From positions 1 to 5,439 of the forward strand of contig NZ_CAMYFI010000097.1 in NCBI RefSeq assembly GCF_947255005.1: DNA of 5,439 nt, in the 5' to 3' direction. The notes beneath the pieces are model-generated. The model was not told where the DNA came from and did not search any database. It saw nothing but the letters and a program-made list of their open reading frames with translations. Within the stretch, counting starts at the first letter, position 1. Each line of letters opens with the position of its first letter. A program made the translations under genes and the position numbers. This stretch comes from an uncultured Tessaracoccus sp. Lineage in GTDB: Bacteria; Actinomycetota; Actinomycetes; Propionibacteriales; Propionibacteriaceae. Shown here piece after piece: positions 1 to 5,439 of this stretch.

Positions 1-3000
1 ACGTCGAGGGCTTTCCAGTCGATGTCCGACGGTGCTACTGCCAGCACGCTGGCGAGCAGCCCTTGGCGCGAGGCGCGGACGGAGGCGTCGTCGGCGTTCA
101 CGAGGATGTCGTCGAAGAATCGCTGGGCGGCGTCGACGAGCGGTGCCGTGCGCTGCACGAGTTCGGCGAACGGCGCGTCGGGGAGGCCGTCGGGCAGTGC
201 CTCGAGCTGTTCGCGCAGCGCCACCTCAGCGGACTCGGTGAGCAGTGCGGCGTCGTAGCTGGCGGGGGCATCGTCGGGGAGGATCCGCTGGATGCGCACG
301 AGCGCCGCGACAAGGGGTTTCACCGACTCGCCGGCATCGACGAGCTCCCGCAGCAGACGCGCGGCACGGCCGGGGGCGTTCGCGGCAGGCAGCACGGCGG
401 CGACGATCTCGGCCGAGTGGCCCTCGTCGCGCAGCAGCTGCGCGAAGCGCCCAACGGTGAACTCCTCCGCGGCATCGACGGCACCGTCGACTACCTCGAC
501 GCCCTGCGCAGCGATGCGCGCGACGGCGGCCTCAAGGCCTTGTCGGATGGTGATTGCCTCGACGCCAGGCACCTCGCGCAGGATACGCACGACGCCGAGC
601 GCGGCGCGTCGAAGCCCAAACGGGTCCGACGAACCGGTCGGCTTCGCGCCGAGCGCGAACATGGCGGCCAGGAGGTCGAAGCGGTCGCCCAACGCCAGCA
701 GCGCGCCAGGCACCGTCGACGGCACATCGTCGGCGGACGTGTGCGGCTGCTCCATCTCGTACAGGGCATCGGCGACGGACTGCGTCTCGCCCTTGCGCAC
801 CGCATATTCGCGCGCGACGAAGCCCGCCAGGGAGCTCATCTCCACGACAAGATTCGTAGCCAGGTCGAACTTCGCGAGCTCGCCGGCACGTTGCAGCGTC
901 GCCCGATCATCCAGCCCGACGATGTCCGCAAGCGCTTCTGCCACGTCGGCGATGCGACGCGCGCGCTGGCCGACGGAGCCCAGTCGATCCTCGAACGTGA
1001 GCTTCTCAAGGCCGGGCACGAAGGCGTCGACGCGCTCCTCGGCCAGATCTTGGTTCCAGAAGAACAGCGCGTCCTCGTAGCGGGCGCGCAGCACCGACTC
1101 ATTGCCGGCCGCGACGAGCTGCTCGTCGCAGATGCCGTTGGCCATCGTCACGAAGTACGCCATGAGTTTCCCGTCGGCGTCCCGCACCGGCAGGTAGCGC
1201 TGGTGCTTCGCCATGACGGAGGTCAAAATGCGCTCCGGCAACTCCAAATACCGCTCGTCGAAGGTGCCGAGAATACCGACGGGCTCCTCCACGAGGTTGG
1301 TGATCTCATCCACCAGCGCGGCGTTCGCGTCGAAATCAATCACGCCGCCCACCGACGTCGCCAGCCGCTTCGCCTGCTCGACGACGCTCGCCCGGCGCTC
1401 ATCCGTCGCGAGCAACACCTTGCCCTCAGCGAGGGTGGGAAGTAGCTCGTCGGCGGAGGCGACGTCGCGGAACCCGACGGGCACCCCGTCGGCGCGGGTG
1501 CCGGATGCGGCGGTGCTCGCCGTGACCCGCTGCAGGTAGGTGGTGCGGCCGGCGCGCACGCCCGAGACCTCCACCGGCACTACCGCGGTGCCCCACAGCG
1601 CCACCAGCCAGCGGATGGCGCGCGAGAACGACAGCTTCTCGTCGCACCAGCGCATGTTCTTCTCGGCGCGCAACCCTGAGACGATGTCGGCGACGATCTC
1701 AGCCATGACGGTGCGCACGTCGCGCCCGGTCACCTCGACCTCGACGGCGGCGTGTTCGTTGCCGCCGATCTCAGCCTTGACTACGGCATCGACATCGACG
1801 CCTTGCCCGCGGGCGAAGCCCTGCAGCGCCTTCGTCGGGTTTCCGTCGCCGTCGAATGCCGCCGCCCACTTCGGGCCCTTGCGCAGCTGCTTTGTGTCCG
1901 GCTCAGCGGGGGCGAGGTCGGCCACGGTGGCGACGATGCGTCGCGGCGTGCCCTCGACCTGCACCTCGCCGTGCTCCAGACGCGTGCCCGCCAGCTTCTC
2001 GGTGAGCTGCGAGCGCACGTATTCGACGGTGGGCGCCACCACGTGCGGGGGCAGCTCCTCGACGCCGATCTCCACCGCAAGCGTCTGCGCGGACGTCGGC
2101 AGATCGCCTTCCACAACGGGTTGCGTCTCGACGGGCTGCGCCTCACGCAGCAGCGGGAAGCCGAGCTCCTCACGCCGCTCCACCCAGAGCGCGGCGGTGT
2201 CGCGCATGAGGCGGCGCATCGTCGCGAACGCCTTGGCGCGCTCCGTCGTGGAGATGGCGCCGCGGGCGTCGAGCACGTTGAACGCGTGCGACGACTTCAG
2301 AATGTAGATGTGCGCGGGCACGGGGAGGCGGGCCTCGACCATGCGCGTCGCCTCCGAGACGTACGCCTCGTACAGCGAGCGGTTCGCGTCGACGTCGGCG
2401 TCGTCGAGGTAGTACCGGCTCATCTCGTACTCTTGCTGGCCGTACGCCTCGCCGTAGGTCACCTCGCGACCGTCGGCTGCGACGGCGTAGACGATGTCCT
2501 TGAAGTGCGTTTTGCCTTGTAGGGCCATCAAAATGCGTTCGATGCCGTAGGTGAGTTCGACGGGGATCGGGTCGAGGTTCTGCCCGCCCACTTGCTGGAA
2601 GTAGGTGAACTGCGTGATCTCCATGCCGTCGAGCCAGACCTCCCAGCCGAGCCCCCACGCGCCGATGGCCGGCTGCTGCCAGTTGTCTTCGACGAAGCGC
2701 ACGTCGTGGGCGTCGAGGTCGATGCCGAGCGCCTCGAGCGAGCCGAGGTACAGCTCCTGCGGGTTGCCCGGCTCGGGCTTCAAGATCACCTGGAACTGCG
2801 TGTGCGTCTGCAGGCGGTTCGGGTTCTCGCCGTAACGGGAATCGTCGGGGCGCACCGAAGGCTCGACGTACGCCACGTCCCACGGCTCAGGGCCGAGCAC
2901 TCGCAGCACCGTGGCCTGGTTCATGGTGCCGGCACCGACCTCCGTGTTGAAGGGCTGCCACGTGAGGCATCCCTTGGAGGTCCAGTAGTCCGAAAGCTTG

Positions 3001-3026
3001 CGGAGGGCATCTTGCATCGTCAGCAC
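1..3026 (-). CDS. glyQS: Glycine--tRNA ligase, fused alpha and beta subunits (3' end off window)
   Basis: Charges tRNA-Gly with glycine using ATP in the cytoplasm. I translated most of the frame by hand and found no stop through 1008 codons from GTG 3026; the C-terminus runs off the left edge at ...DIDWKALD. Residues about 1-293 match the alpha subunit (GlyQ): VRPDDSRYGENPNR at about 58-71, GAWGLGWEVWLDGMEITQF, and PVELTYGIERI ending near 165. After a linker of about 20 residues rich in Gln, Pro and Val, the beta subunit (GlyS) starts at LAVEIGVEELPP (about 316). It continues with GTPRRIVATV, KHQRYLPV (607-614), ELAKFDLATNLVVEM (716-730) and DPFGLRR (801-807), then an anticodon-binding-like tail. 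The length is close to the roughly 1000 residues of the fused chlamydial enzyme. I chose GTG 3026 because a -10 box ends 6 nt before it and an in-frame stop lies just upstream; ATG 3017, three codons later, is the alternative. Identification is very secure; the exact start is less so. Confidence 0.96.
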   Translation of the reverse strand, partial: MLTMQDALRKLSDYWTSKGCLTWQPFNTEVGAGTMNQATVLRVLGPEPWDVAYVEPSVRPDDSRYGENPNRLQTHTQFQVILKPEPGNPQELYLGSLEALGIDLDAHDVRFVEDNWQQPAIGAWGLGWEVWLDGMEITQFTYFQQVGGQNLDPIPVELTYGIERILMALQGKTHFKDIVYAVAADGREVTYGEAYGQQEYEMSRYYLDDADVDANRSLYEAYVSEATRMVEARLPVPAHIYILKSSHAFNVLDARGAISTTERAKAFATMRRLMRDTAALWVERREELGFPLLREAQPVETQPVVEGDLPTSAQTLAVEIGVEELPPHVVAPTVEYVRSQLTEKLAGTRLEHGEVQVEGTPRRIVATVADLAPAEPDTKQLRKGPKWAAAFDGDGNPTKALQGFARGQGVDVDAVVKAEIGGNEHAAVEVEVTGRDVRTVMAEIVADIVSGLRAEKNMRWCDEKLSFSRAIRWLVALWGTAVVPVEVSGVRAGRTTYLQRVTASTAASGTRADGVPVGFRDVASADELLPTLAEGKVLLATDERRASVVEQAKRLATSVGGVIDFDANAALVDEITNLVEEPVGILGTFDERYLELPERILTSVMAKHQRYLPVRDADGKLMAYFVTMANGICDEQLVAAGNESVLRARYEDALFFWNQDLAEERVDAFVPGLEKLTFEDRLGSVGQRARRIADVAEALADIVGLDDRATLQRAGELAKFDLATNLVVEMSSLAGFVAREYAVRKGETQSVADALYEMEQPHTSADDVPSTVPGALLALGDRFDLLAAMFALGAKPTGSSDPFGLRRAALGVVRILREVPGVEAITIRQGLEAAVARIAAQGVEVVDGAVDAAEEFTVGRFAQLLRDEGHSAEIVAAVLPAANAPGRAARLLRELVDAGESVKPLVAALVRIQRILPDDAPASYDAALLTESAEVALREQLEALPDGLPDAPFAELVQRTAPLVDAAQRFFDDILVNADDASVRASRQGLLASVLAVAPSDIDWKALD

Positions 3027-3032
3027 GCGGTC

Positions 3033-3061
3033 AGTCTAGCGACGTGGCGCCTCGAGGTCAG
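3033..3061 (-). promoter_or_regulatory. Promoter of glyQS, probably giving a leaderless mRNA
   Basis: On the minus strand a -35-like CTGACC (3061-3056) is followed by a 17-bp spacer and a -10-like TAGACT (3038-3033). Each matches the housekeeping consensus at 4 of 6 positions. Six bases (GACCGC) then separate the -10 from GTG at 3026, so the predicted transcription start falls on or next to the start codon. No Shine-Dalgarno sequence precedes either candidate start. This suggests glyQS is transcribed independently of the MFS gene upstream and translated without a leader. It is inferred from sequence only. Confidence 0.6.
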
Positions 3062-3094
3062 CCCGTCCCGCCCGCCGGTACGTGACCTGGCGCA

Positions 3095-4405
3095 TTATCT
3101 CCGACGGCGCACCCGCCGGTTGCGCCACTGCCGGCCGATCGCCTCCCGCCACGTGGGCACGATCACGTCGTGGGCTCGCATCTTGCGCCGGAGCCGGGTG
3201 CGGGTGATGTAAATGCCGAGCAGCCCGACGACGAACACCGGAATCTGCACCCACATGGCCTGCTGCCACTGCTCGAAGGTGTAGGAGCTGGCGCCGCCGG
3301 AAATGGTGTCGAGCACCCAACCGATGAGCAGGATCGTGAGCGTCGCGCCCAGAAAACCGCCCATGATGACGACGCCACTCGCCACCCCGATACGCGCCAG
3401 GGGTAGCAGCGTGCGCGGGTAGTCGAAGCCGACGGCGGTGCCCGGCCCGCCCGCTGCCAGCGACAGCACGAGCAGCACGATCAGCCACAGCGGCGCCTGG
3501 CCCGGCCACAGCAACACCGCTAGCCAGCAGCACAATGAGGCCCAGATAATGGTGAGCGCGAGGTTTGACCGTCTGAGCGGATGTCGAGCGGTAAGTACGC
3601 CGATGAGGGGGCCGATGATGATGCCCGAGACAGTGATCAGCGTGAACATCAGCGACGCCATCGCCTGACTCAACCCTTGCGCCTGCTGCAGGTACGGCAG
3701 CCCCCACATCAGCACGAACGCGTTCATGGAGAACCCAGACGTCAGGTGGACAAAGAACCCCAGCTGCGTTCCTGGGTGGCGGATCGTCTCCGCGAGGTTA
3801 CGGTTGACGTCGCGCAATCGTGGTGGTGTCACGGGTTGCTGGTGGCCTGGGGCATTGCGGACGAGCGTGAACACCGTCGCCGACATCGCAGCCCCGAGGC
3901 CCGCGGCCACCAGAAGGCCGAAGCGCCAGCCCTGATGCTGAATGAGCGGCAAAAGCCCGTAGATGGCAGCGAGCTGGCCAAACACCGACGTCATCCCAGC
4001 AAGCTGGGCGAGCAGCGGCGCCAGCCTCGGTGGGAACCACCGGGGAATGAGCGCCAACAGCGACACGTAGATACAGGCATCCCCAAGCCCGACGAGAAAC
4101 CGCGCAACGTAGGCCCAACCCAGCGCGTCGACCGTCGCGAGTAGCAGCTGCCCGCACGCCATCACCGCGGAGCCCGCCGTCATCATGAGGCGCGGACCGA
4201 AGCGGTCGAGCAGCGTGCCGACGGGGATCTGCGCCAGCGCGTAGACGGCCACCTGCATTACGACGAACGTCGAGACCATCGATGGCGTGGCCCCGAAATG
4301 TTCGGCAGCTTCGAGACCGGCCACGCCTAAGGAAGAGCGGTGCAGCATCGCGACGATGTAGGCCAACAGGCCAACCCCGAGCACCAGCCAACGTCGAGCC
4401 ATCAT
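3095..4405 (-). CDS. MFS transporter, substrate unknown
   Basis: A 436-residue polytopic inner-membrane protein with about 12 hydrophobic segments, the usual size for the major facilitator superfamily, which drives solute uptake or export with ion gradients. The loop after the second segment carries motif A, GTLLDRFGPR (63-72). ARFLVGLGDA (101-110) resembles the motif B region with its conserved Arg. GPLIGVLTARHPLRRS (265-280) is the degenerate second-half copy of motif A. A hydrophilic central loop lies at about 183-212. The tail (402-436) is strongly basic and ends in four arginines. I chose ATG 4405, which is followed directly by a second ATG; AAGG and AGG ribosome-binding elements lie just upstream. 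The open frame continues upstream to 4768, but that part is antisense to mutT and not membrane-like. The gene diverges from mutT and lies 68 bp upstream of glyQS. Nothing in sequence or context identifies the substrate. Confidence 0.9.
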   Translation of the reverse strand: MMARRWLVLGVGLLAYIVAMLHRSSLGVAGLEAAEHFGATPSMVSTFVVMQVAVYALAQIPVGTLLDRFGPRLMMTAGSAVMACGQLLLATVDALGWAYVARFLVGLGDACIYVSLLALIPRWFPPRLAPLLAQLAGMTSVFGQLAAIYGLLPLIQHQGWRFGLLVAAGLGAAMSATVFTLVRNAPGHQQPVTPPRLRDVNRNLAETIRHPGTQLGFFVHLTSGFSMNAFVLMWGLPYLQQAQGLSQAMASLMFTLITVSGIIIGPLIGVLTARHPLRRSNLALTIIWASLCCWLAVLLWPGQAPLWLIVLLVLSLAAGGPGTAVGFDYPRTLLPLARIGVASGVVIMGGFLGATLTILLIGWVLDTISGGASSYTFEQWQQAMWVQIPVFVVGLLGIYITRTRLRRKMRAHDVIVPTWREAIGRQWRNRRVRRRR

Positions 4406-4407
4406 CA

Positions 4408-4415
4408 CCTGCCTT
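4408..4415 (-). promoter_or_regulatory. Ribosome binding site of the MFS gene
   Basis: On the minus strand AAGG (4415-4412) lies 6 nt before ATG 4405, and AGG (4410-4408) lies 5 nt before the second ATG at 4402. Either could serve a start in the tandem ATGATG. Its presence contrasts with the absence of such a site before glyQS and mutT, and it argues against the much longer upstream start of this frame. Confidence 0.5.
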
Positions 4416-4427
4416 ACTCTCACGGAA

Positions 4428-4433
4428 AGAATA
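4428..4433 (-). promoter_or_regulatory. Possible -10 element for the MFS gene
   Basis: TATTCT on the minus strand (4433-4428) matches the -10 consensus at 4 of 6 positions. It would give a leader of about 15-20 nt that includes the ribosome binding site. I see no convincing -35 at 17-18 bp, so the promoter may be weak or activator-dependent. It lies only a few bases from the putative -35 of the divergent mutT promoter. Confidence 0.3.
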
Positions 4434-4440
4434 CTGACCG

Positions 4441-4468
4441 TTGCGGTGGACGCGGGTGCTGTTACGTT
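4441..4468 (+). promoter_or_regulatory. Promoter of mutT, probably giving a leaderless mRNA
   Basis: A weak -35-like TTGCGG (4441-4446) lies 16 bp before TACGTT (4463-4468), which fits the TANNNT -10 pattern. Six bases (TGCGAC) separate it from GTG 4475. This is the same -10 to GTG distance as in front of glyQS. No Shine-Dalgarno sequence is present. It supports a short GTG-started protein rather than the longer upstream reading. Confidence 0.5.
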
Positions 4469-4474
4469 TGCGAC

Positions 4475-4861
4475 GTGGAACGCATCGAGGTGGTCGGAGC
4501 CGTCATCATGCGCGACGGGCTGGTGTTTGCTGCCCGCCGCGGGCCGGGACGTCCCCTCGACGGGTTGTGGGAGTTCCCGGGAGGCAAACTCGAACCAGCA
4601 GAAACCCCTAGCCAGGCGCTTGTACGGGAGATCCAGGAGGAGCTCGGCTGCACCGTTCAAGTGGGCGAGCACCTGGTCGACACCGAACATGCCTACAGCT
4701 ACGGCCTTGTCGCGCTGTCGACGTACCGGTGCACCATCGTCGACGGCGAACCCCAGCTCACCGAGCACAGCGAGGCGCGCTGGGTGGCGATAGAGGAACT
4801 CACCCAGCTCGACTGGGCGCCTGCCGATCTCCCGACCGTCGCTTTCCTCACGAACGGTTGA
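4475..4861 (+). CDS. mutT: MutT-type Nudix hydrolase (8-oxo-dGTP diphosphatase-like)
   Basis: A 128-residue cytosolic protein, close to the 129 residues of E. coli MutT. The Nudix box runs from G37 to C59 and follows the consensus GX5EX7REUXEEXGU: Gly37, Glu43, then REIQEELGC. It supplies the Mg-binding glutamates, and only the last position (Cys instead of an aliphatic residue) is unusual. The preceding LWEFPGGK and the following SYGLVALSTYRC and ARWVAIEEL fit the MutT/CTP pyrophosphohydrolase subfamily, which removes oxidised or non-canonical nucleoside triphosphates. The exact substrate is not decided by sequence. I chose GTG 4475 because the start IEVVGAVI is where the Nudix fold begins and a -10 box lies 6 nt upstream. 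An ATG at 4340 in the same frame would add 45 residues antisense to the MFS gene with no Nudix character. The gene diverges from the MFS gene and converges with the pilus gene. Confidence 0.92.
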   Translation: MERIEVVGAVIMRDGLVFAARRGPGRPLDGLWEFPGGKLEPAETPSQALVREIQEELGCTVQVGEHLVDTEHAYSYGLVALSTYRCTIVDGEPQLTEHSEARWVAIEELTQLDWAPADLPTVAFLTNG

Positions 4862-4867
4862 CCTTTA

Positions 4868-4885
4868 GCGCCCGTGCGTGGGCGC
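4868..4885 (+). terminator. GC-rich hairpin after mutT, likely terminator without U-tract
   Basis: GCGCCC (4868-4873) and GGGCGC (4880-4885) form a perfect 6-bp stem with a 6-nt loop, which can gain a G-U pair. It begins 6 nt after the mutT stop codon. No run of T follows, so it is not a classical intrinsic terminator. Stem-only terminators of this kind are often proposed in high-GC Gram-positive bacteria. Confidence 0.45.
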
Positions 4886-4906
4886 GAGTGGGCAGTGAAC
4901 GGCACT

Positions 4907-4989
4907 GAAACTTCAAAATCCGTACGCAGATTGACTAACCATGCCGAAATCGGGGGTCAGATGAATCTGGGTACGGATTTTGAAGTTTC
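4907..4989. repeat. 83-bp nearly perfect palindrome between convergent genes
   Basis: The left arm 4907-4932 and right arm 4964-4989 are inverted repeats matching at 25 of 26 positions. The outer 19 bases (GAAACTTCAAAATCCGTAC and its complement) match perfectly, and the only mismatch is G4926 opposite G4970. The 31-nt middle holds a small hairpin, CCGA-AA-TCGG (4944-4953), centred on almost the same axis. The arms are clearly richer in A and T than the surrounding genes. The element ends 6 bp from the stop codon of the pilus gene. No obvious target-site duplication flanks it, and no T-run follows on either strand. It could be a bidirectional terminator, a dispersed extragenic palindrome, or a small non-autonomous mobile element. 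The structure is certain; the role is not. Confidence 0.9.
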
Positions 4990-4995
4990 TGGTGG

Positions 4996-5406
4996 CTACC
5001 CTGGGCGTCCTTCGTAGGCCGGCTGCATGATTGCCTGCCCTGCCCCCTTCGTCGGCAGAGTGTGAATGCCGATGATGGACAGGAACTTGCAGGAGTAGGT
5101 GTCGCGCAGGCGCACTTCGACGGTCTTCCCTCCCGTCACGGTTGCCGTACCGTTGTAGCCGGTTGCGTGGAGATAGCGCTGAGCCGCAGCGGCGGCGCGG
5201 ATGGGGTCGAGTTTTGCATCGTCGATGACGACGCTCGCCTCCTGCGCCCCCGTGCGAGCTGCCTCACGTGCGACGGTGCGCAGTTCTTGTTCCGCGCGGG
5301 CGTGTCCGGAGAAATCGACGCCAATGCCGATCGCGATCATGAACGCGAAGAACGCCACCGACGCCCACACCGCGATGGCGCCTCGTTCATCATGTTTTCG
5401 CATCAT
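4996..5406 (-). CDS. TadE/TadG-like Flp pilus assembly protein
   Basis: A 136-residue protein with a short charged N-terminus (MMRKHDERGA) followed by one hydrophobic segment (about 10-30, IAVWASVAFFAFMIAIGIGV). It then has VDFSGHARAEQELRTVAREAARTGAQ (30-55). This layout of an RGxxAV-like entry, one membrane helix, and VD-x-x-G followed by an amphipathic Arg/Ala helix is typical of the TadE/TadG families. These are minor pilins or accessory proteins of Flp/Tad pilus assembly. The C-terminal part (86-128) is beta-rich and contains VEVRLRDTYSCKFLSIIGI, resembling the TadE/TadG tail. It is far shorter than full TadG proteins, so it has no von Willebrand-type domain. AGGA (5414-5411) serves one of the tandem ATGs at 5406 or 5403. 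The first ATG overlaps a possible upstream stop, which fits a co-transcribed tad cluster extending off the right edge. The exact subfamily is uncertain. Confidence 0.75.
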   Translation of the reverse strand: MMRKHDERGAIAVWASVAFFAFMIAIGIGVDFSGHARAEQELRTVAREAARTGAQEASVVIDDAKLDPIRAAAAAQRYLHATGYNGTATVTGGKTVEVRLRDTYSCKFLSIIGIHTLPTKGAGQAIMQPAYEGRPG

Positions 5407-5439
5407 GGGTTCCTGGGGTTGGTGTTGAGTGCGTGGAGT
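5403..5439 (-). CDS. Possible C-terminal end of an upstream gene, perhaps another Tad protein (5' end off window)
   Basis: One minus-strand frame entering from the right edge reads LHALNTNPRNP and stops at TGA 5405-5403, overlapping the ATGATG start of the pilus gene. Such stop-start overlap is common between adjacent tad genes and would imply translational coupling. Only about 12 codons are visible and the other two frames are also open here, so this is a weak call based on context. Confidence 0.3.
   Translation of the reverse strand, partial: LHALNTNPRNP

Noticed and set aside
63..1445. Plus-strand open frame of 460 codons
   Set aside because: It lies antisense to the conserved GlyS part of glyQS. 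Its Arg-, Gly- and His-rich composition is a mirror of high-GC codons, and it has no recognisable domain.
1540..2522. Two overlapping plus-strand open frames of about 255 codons each
   Set aside because: They are antisense to the GlyQ/GlyS junction, low in complexity and lack any family signature. They are shadow frames.
2170..2883. Minus-strand 237-codon frame inside glyQS
   Set aside because: It is an Arg-rich frame-shifted shadow of the alpha subunit.
3098..3125. Terminator at the end of the MFS gene
   Set aside because: Only an imperfect CCGGCG/CGCCGT pairing is visible inside the arginine-coding tail. It is easily explained by GC-rich codons and has no T-run.
3581..4144. Plus-strand 187-codon frame opposite the MFS gene
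   Set aside because: It is antisense to hydrophobic MFS segments, hydrophilic and without a family match.
4340..4474. Earlier ATG start for mutT
   Set aside because: The 45 added residues overlap the MFS start on the opposite strand, lack Nudix character, and would precede the putative promoter.
4406..4768. N-terminal extension of the MFS frame to position 4768
   Set aside because: The extra 121 codons are antisense to mutT and not membrane-like. A plausible ribosome binding site and tandem ATG mark the start at 4405.
4907..4989. Palindrome as part of a CRISPR array
   Set aside because: The two units are inverted rather than direct, and there is no third unit or spacer series.
4900..4996. 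Target-site duplication around the palindrome
   Set aside because: The bases flanking the two arms (ending GGCACT on the left, starting TGGTGG on the right) show no direct repeat, so insertion by transposition is not shown.

Overview
This is a high-GC, densely coded chromosomal segment. The codon usage, the two promoter-to-GTG junctions that look leaderless, and the Flp/Tad-type pilus gene all suggest a high-GC Gram-positive bacterium (Actinomycetota), possibly Propionibacteriales. That placement is inference; no rRNA or taxon-specific marker lies in the window.

Layout, left to right. Positions 1-3026 (minus strand) hold almost all of a fused alpha-beta glycyl-tRNA synthetase, whose last few codons run off the left edge. 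It has its own promoter in the 68-bp gap upstream. Positions 3095-4405 (minus) hold a 436-residue MFS transporter of unknown substrate. Across a 69-bp divergent promoter region, positions 4475-4861 (plus) hold a 128-residue MutT-type Nudix hydrolase with an intact Nudix box. The 134-bp gap 4862-4995 lies between convergent genes. It contains a GC-rich hairpin right after mutT and then an 83-bp, AT-rich, nearly perfect palindrome. Positions 4996-5406 (minus) hold a small single-pass TadE/TadG-like Flp-pilus assembly protein. Its start overlaps the stop of what may be an upstream gene cut by the right edge (5403-5439).

The genes do not form one pathway: tRNA charging, a transporter, nucleotide-pool sanitation, and the tail of a pilus or secretion cluster. 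glyQS, the MFS gene and mutT each appear to have a separate promoter. The most unusual items are the palindrome at 4907-4989, the fused bacterial-type GlyRS in an apparent actinobacterium, and the matching leaderless start architecture (TANNNT, 6 nt, GTG) of glyQS and mutT. I saw no clear evidence of a new multi-gene system. There is no gene-free stretch longer than 300 bases.
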